Origin: Conoideocrella luteorostrata
Taxonomy: Eukaryota; Ascomycota; Sordariomycetes; Hypocreales; Clavicipitaceae
Direction of reading: 5' to 3'
Length of the DNA stretch: 64,000 bases
NCBI GenBank assembly: GCA_032433595.1
Contig: JASWJB010000043.1
Location: 124,001-188,000, forward strand
The translations under genes were made by a program, and so were the position numbers. The notes beneath the pieces were generated by a model. That model saw only the letters and a list, made by a program, of their open reading frames with translations, searched no databases and was not told the origin of the DNA. Within the stretch, counting starts at the first letter, position 1, and each line of letters opens with the position of its first letter. Shown here piece by piece: positions 11,866-22,752 of this stretch.

Positions 11866-12346
11866 ATGTGGATGCGCCGTTGAGGGAGTGCGCATTTTAT
11901 ATGTTGTGCATGTGGCCAATGAAGTACGGATCGCAACGCTCGATAGTCTTCAACATAACATATGCGCGGTGAATCTACAGTAGCTTCAATATATGAGTTG
12001 ACAAGCAAAATGAGTCCTCTCAAGATACCAACATGGATTCCTGCACACCTCATCATCAGTAGTGAGACACATTGATACTCTGGTGTGTTTTTTCGCGACA
12101 GTTCAATTCGGCCAAGAGTGTGCGGCTACTTAGAGTGCTTTTGCAATCATGCATATGCATTACGAAGCAAAGCTATCCTTTCCCATGCGTCGCCACAGTA
12201 CACGACGACTGATCTAAACCCACGTAGTTGTCATTGTCAGCTCCGACGAAGCTCGTTTCCTTTATTTAGCCATCCATGTCCATATCGCCGCAAAGGAGTC
12301 TGTATCATTTCGCACAATCCACTATCTTGCTACTATTTGCGAAACT
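11866..12346. other. Spacer between convergent genes
   Basis: Non-coding DNA between the broken secreted-protein gene and the 3' end of the MARVEL-type gene. I see no feature in it. Confidence 0.4.
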
Positions 12347-12973
12347 TCATGGCGCTGTGCTTGTGAGGTTTGAACCATTTAAGGGTCTGTTGAGAAGCCC
12401 AGGCTCATGTTCAGTCTTGCCCAACTCTTTCTTGTTATTCCTTATGTAAAATTCGGTCCCTCGAACAAGAACATCTACGAGGATGAAGAAACTACAAGCT
12501 CTGTTAGCATACTTCTGCAGGACACCGGCGAACGAATATTCCTACAAAGCAAGGAAGTCAAATGCCACAACGGTCTTCTTTAGACCACACTTTCCACCGG
12601 GGGGGAAGGCCGACCCACAACGTCCATCAGTCCAGTCCTCAGCAGCAAAGATGGAGGAAGTAAGCCAGAGGTAAGAGAAGATCAGGTTGGCAAGTGTGGT
12701 CTGAGCGGGATAATCACGGAATTGAGGGAATACCAAGTAGCCCAAGTATAACGGAACTGATGCGGCAGCCTGAGTTACGACAGTTAGTCAAGCACAGCTG
12801 TTTCTGTCTGCAGGATTAAATGCCCATACCACTGTGACTTGATAGATGACGTGGGTGTTTGGCGCTGAGGTGATGTGCAAGAACCATCCGAGTATGCCTG
12901 TGACGATTGTTGCAGATGTGAAGACCATGAAGTTGCTCACTAGAGCGACTAGTCGCGGTGCCTTGTCTTTCAT
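12347..12973 (-). CDS. MARVEL-domain-like four-helix membrane protein
   Basis: Three exons on the minus strand, 12973-12830, 12769-12546 and 12491-12347, join in frame to 170 aa. Both introns have GT..AG ends and the second has a GCTAAC branch site. The protein begins MKDKAPRLVALVSNF, has four hydrophobic helices, and between helices 3 and 4 carries an acidic-aromatic segment with two Cys (AEDWTDGRCGSAFPPGGKC), followed by a basic LKKT and an AFDFLAFFF helix. That order is typical of fungal MARVEL (PF01284-like) proteins, which sit in plasma-membrane or vesicle membranes. The C-terminus is hydrophilic. Each exon is short, so the gene is easily missed by frame-only searches. The splice fit makes me fairly confident of the structure; the role in the cell is unknown. 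Confidence 0.78.
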
Positions 12974-13736
12974 TATAAGATCTCAGACAGGTGGTATGTT
13001 GAAGCTCAAATCGCTATGCTAGTCCAGCAAGTTGCACTTGGTGTTTTGGAAGTCATGTCAAAACCTCAGAAGAGGCGGCCATGTTCTGCGTATAAGCATT
13101 TGCAGCAGGTCCTAGCCTTGTAACTGCTGTGGGCAGAGTACAGCTCGGGATGCCCGGAAAATCAAGCATCGCGATCACATGGCGCCGCTAACAGGGAATT
13201 TTATAAGACCGTTGTTGAAGTCAAAGTGCTCGCAGTGCGGTCTTCCGAGCGCTCCCAGGAGTGCCAAGCGAAGCGATCCGACTTGCCCGCATCCGAGGCT
13301 TCCGCAAGCCAGCTGCATCTGGTATCCGCTCCTGACTACCTGTCATACCACAGCTTGTGGAAAACGTTTAGCGAGATTGAATCTGGGGTAAGAATCGGAA
13401 ATCTAAGCCCCCCGAGAAACCGAGCAGTGCGCGGAGTCGCTGTACCTGACGACTGGCTCGTGAGTGCGGGACCGAGATAGCGGAAACTTCTAGCAACTAG
13501 AAGATGAATTGACGCAATGACTGTTGGCTTCGATTCTGAAATCGCTAAGAAGCAGTTCTTCTGTATTTTATTGTACCATATTCTCTGAGCGACGTTCAGT
13601 AGTACAGCTCACAATCTGCCAACTCTATTTTTCGCTCAAAAACAATGGGCGGCCGCCGTCGGAGCAACTTAACTAAAATATATCACATATCGAACATTGT
13701 AGTCTAATTTACCTAACATTTCGATTTGAATATACA
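12974..13736. other. Upstream region of the MARVEL gene and downstream of a regulator
   Basis: No gene is recognised. It should contain the MARVEL gene promoter on the minus strand and the terminator region of the regulator ending at 13737. Confidence 0.4.
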
Positions 13737-16028
13737 TCATGTAAAAGCTCCTTGGTCAGCGAGCAGTTGTTCCCACTGCAGCCACTCATCAGGGTCAATT
13801 TCGAACCCCATCAAGTCAGAAAAGTCATAAAACTGCGTCGGTTCAATATATTCAGTATCACCTGTAGACAAACCGCGCTGGATTTTCTTGTTTCCAGCTA
13901 CACCTTGTGTATTTGGCGCCGTTCTGTCCGCTGAGTCGTGGATGTTGCCGTGGTAGTTCGATAAATCCTGTATGTAGTCTGGTGTTGATGGCTCAACTCC
14001 CTCGTCTGCCATGGCCGCAACGTAGTCCGCCCAAACCTCTAGCATCCATTTACTAAAGGTGGCGCTGATGGCGCCGGGTGGCTTCTCCGATACCTGCGGA
14101 AACCTTTTAAACACTTGTCCCATTAACTCCCAAGCCTGTTCGACCTCTGGCCCTGTTCTGCGATGCCGAACCTCGATGAGGACGTATAGCATGACATTCC
14201 AAATATAGGTGTTGCCAATTTTCCATCTGCATTTCTCTAACCCAGGCACGCCGCCATGCATCATTATGGCATAACTCAGAAGCTTAGTAGCGTTAGTGAA
14301 GACAATGTTTCGCTCTTTGTCGGACGGGATGGTGGGACTGTTGGCAAATCTTCTCGGATTATGGGCGTATAGATTCATTTTGCAAATGGATGATCGGATG
14401 ACGATTGACACACACGTGTGGAGAGTGATGGATGGATCACAGTATCGTATGTATTTTCTTTCCAGCCGGTCCTCGATTTGGCTTATGATGTCGTCCTTTT
14501 TGGCAACAGGGATATCGGGATTGCTGAGCGTCTCCCATCGCATGGCTGCAGAATATGAATTTGAGAACATTTTCAAAAGGTCCACTATCTCGCACCGAAT
14601 CAAACATAGTGTGATGGATGTGATGCCCTTGCATTCTTCTGGGGGCTCGGTCATGTTGGGGTCAAGATCCTCGTCGTTTACGTTCAGTGGGTTTTTCGAG
14701 TCTGCAGAGAACAGGTCCAATGATGGCTGGATGCCGAGAACATCAGCAACTCGAAAGTCTACGAGGACTATATGCCACCAGAGCCGTCGTCGCATCTCAG
14801 TTTCAAATGGCGATAAGCCCAGCCCGACTCCGTCTCGATGAAGCCCCATTTTGCGCGCAAGCCGAACTGCGATTCCCGACAAAATATACAAGGTCTCGCA
14901 TGGGTAGTGGTTTCTGACACAGATCTGAAAATCATAAGCATATAAGTTATTGGGGAGTGGTGCATTTGCATAGCCTCTTACCATAAACATTGCAAATGCT
15001 TGGAGTGTCATGAGACTGGAGGTCGAGAACAGTCTTGCATTCATTAATGCTCGTCGTGTTGCGCTACGATATTGACAAAAAGCATCAGACTTGCTTGATT
15101 TAAACAAATCTCGACTTTCTGTTTCATCTAGCGTGCTGATTACTGACAGATAGAACGAGAATATCAAGGCCTCCAAACTCTTGGTAATTTTTTCAGGCTG
15201 CTGGAGACCTTGCGAAAGCGCGGTCCAAAAGGCAGGCAGATGCAGAATTTTAACCGTCGCGTCGACTCTATCAATGTAAATATCCTTAAGTCTTGGTAGA
15301 AAATGAGGCAAAACATGGAGGAATGCAATGCTGCCAGCTGGCAGGCCGCCATCGGTCCCAAACAAAGCCTCGTCATCCTCAGCATCGGATTCATTCATGA
15401 GCTGGTCTGATGTACCTTCTACTTCTGAATGCTGAAACTACCCGCTGTAGTTAGAAGTAGGATTTTTCGATAAAATGACAGCTAGAAAGGGCGCCTATCT
15501 TACCGCGTTGCCCAAGTTTGACCAAAGTGGACTACTAAATGATGAGCCATTTGACCCTGTCTCGAAGCACGTCTCATTATGTGCTCACCTCTCGTAGTAT
15601 CGCGATGAACCATCATTCATCACAAGCTTCCCTTTTGTGTGTTTGGAAATGTTCGTATGATTGATGTCCGTGCCCTTGGACCTCCTCTCCTGGGGCGAAG
15701 CGTCGAATTCTGCATCGTGCTCGGGGTGACTGGGCGTGTCATCGTCAGAGCCGTCCGAAGTTGGAGCTGGGTCAACAGAAGCGCCGTAGGACTTCAAAAG
15801 CGCTTCGTACCGTGCCAGCTTCGCGTGGAGATTCTCTCGTGGCGGCTTTGTCCTTTTCCGTTTGCCTCTGACTGGCGGCACAAAGCTGCAGTGCTGGCCG
15901 GCTTTGATACAGTTGGAGCAGGGGCTGTTGCGATCGCATTTCACCTTGCGCTGCCTACATTTGAAGCACGAATAGCTCTGCAAGCCCGATTCGAGACTAG
16001 AATGCATGGCATCTGATGACGGAGTCAT
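13737..16028 (-). CDS. Zn2Cys6 transcription factor with Fungal_trans domain
   Basis: Four exons, 16028-15589, 15534-15504 (31 nt), 15431-14982 and 14924-13737, give 702 aa. Residues 21-47 form a Zn2Cys6 cluster with C-x2-C-x6-C-x5-C-x2-C-x6-C spacing, followed by a basic linker (GKRKRTK). The tiny second exon supplies ESSPLWSNLGNA, which continues the family's 'SRYY..' segment. The middle domain has the conserved GLHRDG and RRRLWWHIVLVD of Fungal_trans. The 57-nt third intron is a multiple of three and lacks a stop, so an unspliced product would carry 19 extra residues. The gene is divergent from an MFS efflux pump with 362 bp between the ATGs, which suggests it controls that pump. Target genes cannot be read from sequence. 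Confidence 0.9.
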
Positions 16029-16390
16029 AGGATATCATGTCTTCGCAAAAGTAATAACTCCTGCCGTTCAGTAATGGTGCGATGCTGAAAGATATCATTC
16101 GGGTGAGTTCTGCGAGTGTCGATCGGTGCTCGGAGGTGAAATAAATCAAGTTTGAGCCCCGAGCGGCGAACTGTCTAGTTGCGCATCTACTCCGTGCTGT
16201 CGGCGTGAAATGTTGCCCTTCTAAATTTAAGGCCCGAGCATTCAGCAACCATGCTATAAAAACCCATGGGCCCTTTGTCAAGTTCGAGATAGAAAGATTT
16301 TAACCACCTAATTGCTTTCATAACTGAGTTTTATTTTATTTCCGTTGCCACCAATTTCCTCCGTTGTTGATCCGTCCCAGAGTTGTCACC
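16029..16390. promoter_or_regulatory. Shared bidirectional promoter of regulator and efflux pump
   Basis: The 362-bp divergent spacer holds a TATAAA at 16255-16260 for the rightward pump gene and an everted CCG-N2-CGG at 16159-16166, a shape that Zn2Cys6 dimers can bind. Binding by the adjacent regulator is an inference. Confidence 0.4.
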
Positions 16391-18086
16391 ATGGCTGTTG
16401 CTGCGTCTGACACGGAAGACGGCTTAGCCAATCACGAAACACCATCGACCGACACCGAGTCAGTGCTAAGCAACAAGGCTCGCGTATTGGTTATGGGAGC
16501 CTGCTATTTGGCAGTATTTTTGGTGACTTTGGTATGTAACCTTCTCTGCGTATATTCGATCGATCTATATAGAAGAAAAGTCGCTAATTGATTATCAATA
16601 ACAGGATCAAAACATCATAGCCACTGCAATCCCACATATCACCGACGAGTTCCACTCCATCAACGATGTAGGGTGGTACGGCTCGGCCTACCTCCTTACC
16701 ATGGGTGGCTTCCAGCTTGTCATGGGCAGAGTCTATAAGTTTTATCCCGCAAAGCCTCTTTTTCTAGCTGGGTGCGCCTTCTTCGAAATTGGTTCGGCAG
16801 TGTGTGGTTCGGCACCGACTTCCGAAGCCTTTATTATCGGACGTGCTATTGCTGGGTTAGGATCGTCTGGAATGCTCTCCGGGCTGATGGTCATCTTGTT
16901 CCATACTATTCCTCTACAACAGCGGCCAATATACCAAGGTGCCTTCGGAGCAGTATTTGCCGTTGGGTCTGTCGTCGGGCCGCTCGTTGGTGGAAGTCTT
17001 ACGGATCGAGTCACTTGGCGGTGGTGCTTTTTCATCAACCTCCCAATTGGTGCTGTGTCCATGATCACCACGTTTTTTATTCTCCACCTCCCCAACCAGA
17101 AGCTTGATGAAAGAGCGACTGGCATGCTAGGTAAAATCCGGCAGCTCGACCCGATTGGTAACCTAGCCTTCTTCCCGGGCATCATCTGTCTCGTGCTTGC
17201 GCTGCAATGGGGAGGCACGACATATGCGTGGAATAGCGCCGTTGTCATCACTCTCCTCATTCTCTGCGGTGTATTTTGCGCCATCTATACGATAATTCAG
17301 CTCCGGAAGAAGGATGGCGCATCAATCCCGCCGCGCATCGTAAAACAGCGTAGCATTGCTGCCGCTATCTGGTTCGCGTTCTTCAACGGGGCGAGCATGA
17401 TAGCGTTGATGTATTACCTGCCCATCTGGTTCCAGGCCGTCAAAGGCGTTTCTGCGATTGAATCTGGAATTATGCTTCTGCCGTTAGTTCTTTCTGCAAC
17501 GTTTGGCTCCATCTCTTCGGGAATCATCATTTCGCGTATCGGGTATTATGCTCCCTTCTTCTACCTGAGCTCTGTTTTCATCTCAATTGGAGCCGGTCTG
17601 TTATCCACCTTGACCCCAAGTGCATCCAAAGCCAGTTGGATCGGGTACCAGGTCATCTTTGGGCTTGGATTTGGTTTTGGAAACCAACAGCCATTGAATG
17701 TTGTTCAGACCATCTTGGGACGGTCCGATATATCTACGGGATCCGCTGTGGTTACCTTTGCCCGTTTTCTGGGTTCTGCAATATTTTTGCCTATCTCGCA
17801 GAGTGTGTTCCTCCATGGACTCATCGCCAACTTGACAAACATGCCAGCTATTCAACTTGGAGCTGTCACTAACGGAGGTGTCACTGAGTTGAGGACTATA
17901 GTTTCCGAGGCTGAGTTGCCTATTTTGATTGAGGGCTATAATGCAGCGCTCGTGAATGTGTTTCGTGTTGTCTTAGGAACATGTGTGGCAACCACTCTTG
18001 GAACTGTCTGGATTGAATGGGTCAGCTTAAAGTCTCGGGCGGCAGAAATAGCAGGTGGCAAAGAGAGTCCCAAAGAGGCATCCTAG
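16391..18086 (+). CDS. MFS multidrug/toxin efflux pump, 14-TM DHA2 type
   Basis: Two exons, 16391-16531 and 16605-18086, give 540 aa. The exon junction falls at TL|DQNIIATAIPHI, the canonical motif D1 in the first helix of 14-TM proton antiporters. The antiporter motif C is in helix 5 (AVGSVVGPLVGG) and a DRVTWRWCFFINLPIG segment follows, as in the aflatoxin/trichothecene pump family. Hydrophobic segments continue to the C-terminus and the length is normal. It should sit in the plasma membrane and expel small toxic molecules or the cell's own metabolites against protons. The divergent Zn2Cys6 gene is its likely regulator. No biosynthetic backbone enzyme lies next to it, so self-made substrate export is not shown. 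Confidence 0.92.
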
Positions 18087-18494
18087 GCGTGAACGTGGCC
18101 TGCTCTACGTACAAGCTCAGTAGTACATTATGTTTATTCCTAAAATGCTTACATAGCCATTGCGGAACAGGTTACCTAGAAATATGGAGAATATCCACGC
18201 CGTTATTATATTTCTGAGACGTTTACCAGCGACCCATTCTTATCCAATACATTTCAATGCCTCCGCTGTGTTCTCGTGGCGCTGATTTACGCGGAGTCGA
18301 GCCCAAAACTTAGATACCAGCGTAGTTCAGCTGTTTTTAATGACTTTGGAAAGGATGCTACTTATGAGCCCGTCAAGATGCTATGTCTCTGCAAAATCGC
18401 TCAAGTTGATCTTTGATGTGAATTCTAAGTCCAGTGCCATGTCCTGGAGAAGAAAAAAAAAGGAACGAAAAACCATGAGGAGCCCCTAATCACT

Positions 18495-19431
18495 GTGACT
18501 GTGACGGGAGGGAAGGATCGCGGCGACGAAATCGAGACTTGCGGCTGTCCGTATAGCCAACAGCCTGATGGCAGAGAGCGTCGAATGGCCGACGGTTGTA
18601 GTGACGTCACTGGCTTCGACAAAGAGGCCGAATGTTTTGTCTACAAGAATAAGGGCTGGAGTTATGACGGAAAGAAGATGCTGTGTAGTTGCCCTGATGG
18701 CCAAGATTGGGATGGCAGAGTGTGTCAACAGCTGCCCTGATGGCCGGATCTTTCATAGTAAGCAGTGCACACCGGCCAATTCGGCGCCGAAGCTGTCTCT
18801 GACAAGGAAAGCAAATGCTGTGTCCGCAAGAAGAGAAAGGTAAAGGCTATGATGGAAGGACTGAGTCTTGCAAGTGACTCAATGGTCAAATATTTGAAGG
18901 CATGCGTTGTCTCGAACAGTTTGGTAGGGACGTTCACTGGTACGAAAATACCAAGTGTTTCGCGTGCAACAGACCCGTGAATGAGAAAGATCCATCATGT
19001 AACGGCCCAGATAGTCAAGACTGGGACTTCAAGGTATGCAGACTGCAATGCGGCAAAGACGCTCATTGAGACGAGAAATCAAAAAGCTGTGCTTGCGATG
19101 AGATCGGGATGGAGTTCCACGGGAAGGACGCCATCCGGGGGTGCTGCGTCCACTACAGACCCCTACCGGTCTTCGACTGAAAGACGAAGAAATGAAAGTC
19201 TCCAGAGGAGAAGAACCGGACTCGTTGGCAGTGTGTATATCACTGCGGCAAAGATGCCAAGTGGAACAACCGCCACAATTCTGTGACTGTAACAATCACG
19301 AGCAGATGATCGATTCGGACAGCAGGATTTGCAACCCTGGATTGATTGGAGCAAGACTGTTGTGTATCCCACCAAACGGATGGAAGTTCAAGGAGAGCAA
19401 AAAGTCCAGCGTCAGAATCTACATTAGCTAG
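18495..19431 (+). pseudogene. Decayed Cys-rich repeat protein
   Basis: Across three frames the DNA encodes scattered pieces of a Cys-rich repeat, for example CSCPDGQDWDGRVC in one frame near 18690-18725, then CPDGRIFHSKQC one base-shift later, GRDVHWYENTKC and PDSQDWDFKVCRLQCGKDAH further on, and CDCNN near the end. The pieces share a layout of an aspartate/tryptophan core between Cys pairs. No single frame reads through: there are several frameshifts and stops, one of them TGA where a neighbouring unit would lead one to expect Trp. I do not recognise the family. It looks like an old secreted repeat protein that has been lost. No signal peptide is seen at the left end. Confidence 0.5.
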
Positions 19432-20769
19432 AGAAATGGGGGGAAAGAGTTCATATTGAGAGTCGGTCCTCAAAGATCCCACTGTAGGATTGGACGGCTA
19501 TCAAAGTGGGAAGCTTTTGCTTGGCCGGCATCGGAAAGGAGATTTAATATGCTCAACTTCGAGTGTGCTCATGTAGTTGCCTTTTCTGCCCCTTCAGCTA
19601 GTTTAGGTGGCAAGCAGAACAACACGTTCACTACTTGAACACACCTCTAGGATAGTTGGGTCAATGGACCATGAACAAAACTGAATTGAACACTAATAAC
19701 CTTGTGTTGTCAGGTATCCGGGCCATGAGGCTGACTGCGCCCCGAGCTAATTGATTGTGAAACTGTGGTAAAGCGGATGTGGGATCGAACCGAAGTCGTT
19801 CGGCGGAAGATGGCCGTAAAACTCCAGTTGCGTCAAAACAAAAGTACTCGCTCGGCTGGCCGCAGTTGTCAATTGCGGCCACGCCTCAAAATCTTGCGCC
19901 TCTGCGTTACTGCGCCACGGAGATAAATACTGGGTATCATTTGATACGTGATGGCGCTTCTATGTGAACAAGTCGGTTTTCAAGCATGGCCTGCGTGGAG
20001 ATCAGCTGTGCGCCATATTTCATCCCAAAACAACGCCTTAAACACGCCTCGTCTGGTATGTGCCATGTCTAATATTGTGCAAACAAGCTTTTTAGTCGAT
20101 CTGCCAGCAGATCTGCGAGGTTCCCCCTGGCTTGGAGGCGTTTGTGTCAGACCCATCGACCAACCAGGCCCATGGCTGACCCACCACAGCGAAGCTTGAA
20201 ACTCGTCCTGGTGAGGCATCACTTCAGCCGTAGCTACCCCATGCGGCCCTGCGGCAGGGCTGAATAGGTCTAGCTGCAATACAACGTGGTACTGGTCTAG
20301 CAATTTTATGATCAGCACTTTTCGGCTGATGAGGCTCGGAAGTATGGTACGGATACCAGTTGGTTGAAACACGCTGTGTTTTAAACCTCATCCCATGAAA
20401 TCGGTCTAGAATGTTGCAAGCCGCGCACCACCGCATGTGAGTTTACTGCTGAGCATCCAAGCCACTGCCTCTCTGTCGGATCACTGCTGATAGTATCATT
20501 TTTCGAGTTTCATAGCTGGTTTGATGGACGCGATATTTTCCCCTTGCATAGCCCAATATTTAGCCTACTCGGTATTTGGTGTCGTCTTGTGGACAACTCG
20601 TGTGCATGCTTCTTAGAGTCGTGAAGTATAAAGTGGCCGCCATGCTCTATACAACAGCTTTATCAGCATATAGACACAAACCTCAACTACAACGAGCTCT
20701 CTTGGAAGTTCAAAGTTATACCAAATTCACTACTTTCCCTGCACCATACGCGGAAATCTACATTTCACA
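19432..20769. other. Spacer upstream of the lysine-repeat gene
   Basis: Short open frames only, none supported. The right end holds the promoter of the small secreted protein at 20770. Confidence 0.4.
20627..20632 (+). promoter_or_regulatory. TATA box of the lysine-repeat protein gene
   Basis: TATAAA lies 138-143 bases upstream of the ATG at 20770, with a C/A-rich leader between. It supports the short frame as a real gene. Confidence 0.5.
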
Positions 20770-21069
20770 ATGAAAGCTACCCTTGCCTTGGTCTTCGCAA
20801 CATACGCTGCGGGCGCGCTGGCGGCAGCACTCGCAGCAGCACCTGGCGAACACACACACAATCTTGAAGCTAGAGATTTCTCCAAGTCCACGACGTATCA
20901 AATTGATACTCGCCAAGAACCAGTTGATGATGACGAGGAGGATATCTTAGAGGCGAGAGCGCCCAAGAAGGGCAAGGGAAAGAAGGGAAAGAAGGGCAAG
21001 AAGGCGAAGAAAGCGAAGAAGGCGAAGAAGGCAAAGAAGGCAAAGAAGGCAAAGAAAGCGGCTGCTTAG
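20770..21069 (+). CDS. Secreted small protein with acidic propeptide and Lys-Lys-Ala repeat tail
   Basis: A single exon of 99 codons. Residues 1-19 are a clear signal peptide rich in Ala and Leu. The middle (about 30-62) is polar and acidic, with DDDEED near 53-58, and contains single-Arg processing-like sites in the frame LEARD, DTRQE and LEARA. The last 35 residues are almost pure basic repeat: GKGKKGKK and then about seven KKA units. Net charge is strongly negative in the middle and strongly positive at the end. This pattern suggests a secreted precursor whose acidic part balances a cationic tail that could bind wall polymers, membranes or nucleic acids. No family is recognised and function is unknown. 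The upstream TATA box and good start context favour a real gene. Confidence 0.7.
   Translation: MKATLALVFATYAAGALAAALAAAPGEHTHNLEARDFSKSTTYQIDTRQEPVDDDEEDILEARAPKKGKGKKGKKGKKAKKAKKAKKAKKAKKAKKAAA
20961..21060 (+). repeat. AAGAAGGCN-type coding repeat
   Basis: Purine-rich 9-bp units (AAGAAGGCG, AAGAAGGCA and variants) in tandem encode KKG and then KKA. Unit number is probably unstable. Confidence 0.85.
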
Positions 21070-21960
21070 GCGTAGCGCCCAGTACTGAGTAATGATCTTT
21101 AAGCGATGCGCATACTCCATGTCGAAGTTTTTTTTTTTTTTGGCTCTTTTCTTTTTCATGGGAGGTGGTTCTTATTTGGCGCTGGCTGCCATCAAAGGGC
21201 TCTCGACGCTGTTTGTAAGGATCGGGAATTGTTTTGGGGTTTAATCTCATGAGTCACAGCGATGGCAAGATGTATTTTAAGGAACGAAAATATAACGCAC
21301 AAGTCACTGGCGCTACTAAATCTTTCATGTGCACGAATTCCATCACTCAATAGTATTGCGCAGAAAGATATCTGTATTAAGTGACTCTCGGAAACTCTCC
21401 TTGGGTTGCGACTTGGCACCGGCGATCTCCCCGTTTACTTCTTCGGCTGTGCAGATTAAACCTGAGACGAGTGGTGCAATCTTGATGGATCACTTCGGTA
21501 GGCTATTTCCTGATGAGGCGAAAAGCCGCCTGAGGTGTCATAGCTCATGTGTCAAAGTACGGGCGTTTCTCCAAAACCGAGCGTGGCTGAAACAGGAACA
21601 GCACCCGCGAAAGCTTGACCTACATCAGGGCACAATATTCTCCGCTATGGGGCAAAAAGCTCATGAACTTGGTCTAGTTGGTGCCTCCATCGTTCTTAGC
21701 AAGTCCGATTGAGTCTGATCAATCCAATGACAACAGATGTACGGAACGTGGGATCGCGGGACGGTAGTTTTACGCGGAGCAGCGCAGCTAGAGCAACTGC
21801 TTTCGTACAGATACTGAAGGGCCGTCCATAAGATCAGCAATTCGCCAATTTACAAGAAGTCTATAATTTGGCGGTCTATGTGTGGTAGGGACAGTAGCGC
21901 AGCGGGGATCAAATGACACAGCAACAGCGCATGTCGTGAGCATTAACAAATTGTGGATAA
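21070..21960. other. Spacer, no gene seen
   Basis: A poly-T run of about 13 lies near 21128. An open frame at 21329-21712 on the plus strand has no recognisable content. Confidence 0.4.
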
Positions 21961-22596
21961 TCATTGAAGTCGCCTGCTAATGACTTCTTGTAATGAAGCA
22001 TCAATTTGGTCTAATCGGCGCATTCTTTGCTCTTCTTCTGGAGTAGGCTTTGAGGTCTCTGGGGTAGCCAATTCCAATTCCTGCAACTCGGTTAATTTCT
22101 CCAGCTCCATCCCAATTTGCTTAGCCAGAACTGCCCATGACCGAACGTCAATGTAGCGGGCGCACAGTTGCCGCTCCACCCGCAGCTTTTGCAGCTTGGG
22201 TGCAGACGTCAACTGTCGGCATACCTGTAGTGCTTGTCCGCTAGAGGACACAGTCACTACTACGTTGCGTATAGAGTTGAGGCGCGTTGTAGAGATAGTT
22301 TGGAAGAAACTTCTGCTAGGATTAGGTGTTGTGGTTGGATATTGTATGCAATTAACAGAATAGAAAATAGGCACGGCTTCGGCGTGTATCCTTCGACAAG
22401 TTTCTAGAATGGAGAGAACCGATGACGGAAGAGCATTCCGGTAGCTTGTTGGACACCACTTCAGTTGTACTTTTGGTGACTTAATGGAAAGAACCTCCTT
22501 GTATATGTGAAGTCGAAGCTCGGTCGGGAGCTGAAAAAGCCTGCACTGAGTCTGATCATCGTCTGATGGCGCACGGTATTTGCGCAATGTCGGCAT
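21961..22596 (-). CDS. F-box/2EXR-like protein of unknown target
   Basis: The minus-strand frame from the ATG at 22596 gives 211 aa. An in-frame ATG at 22752 would add 52 residues without conserved features, so I prefer the shorter form. Near the N-terminus (about 22-37) lies CRLFQLPTELRLHIYKEVL, the helix typical of fungal F-box/2EXR-like proteins, followed by SILETCRRIHAEAVPIFYSVN, a second family hallmark. The C-terminus is a charged, probably coiled region rich in Glu, Leu and Arg. Such proteins are thought to recruit substrates to SCF ubiquitin ligases, but most members are uncharacterised. Large lineage-specific families exist in fungi. No domain identifies a substrate here. Confidence 0.6.
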   Translation of the reverse strand: MPTLRKYRAPSDDDQTQCRLFQLPTELRLHIYKEVLSIKSPKVQLKWCPTSYRNALPSSVLSILETCRRIHAEAVPIFYSVNCIQYPTTTPNPSRSFFQTISTTRLNSIRNVVVTVSSSGQALQVCRQLTSAPKLQKLRVERQLCARYIDVRSWAVLAKQIGMELEKLTELQELELATPETSKPTPEEEQRMRRLDQIDASLQEVISRRLQ

Positions 22597-22752
22597 TTTG
22601 CAGTCGTGAGACCCTGATTCTGGAAACGTTGTGCAGCATCTATTGTTCCCTCCGCCACCTATCTGTAGAGAGAACACGCCGGCCCAGTGGAGATCTAAAA
22701 TCGGACGGCGAGCCTCGTCCATCCGTTCGCAATCGGCCTCGTCGAGCGCCAC

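Noticed and set aside
16742..17284. 180-codon antisense frame in the efflux pump
   Set aside because: It is fully inside the pump coding exon and reflects codon composition.
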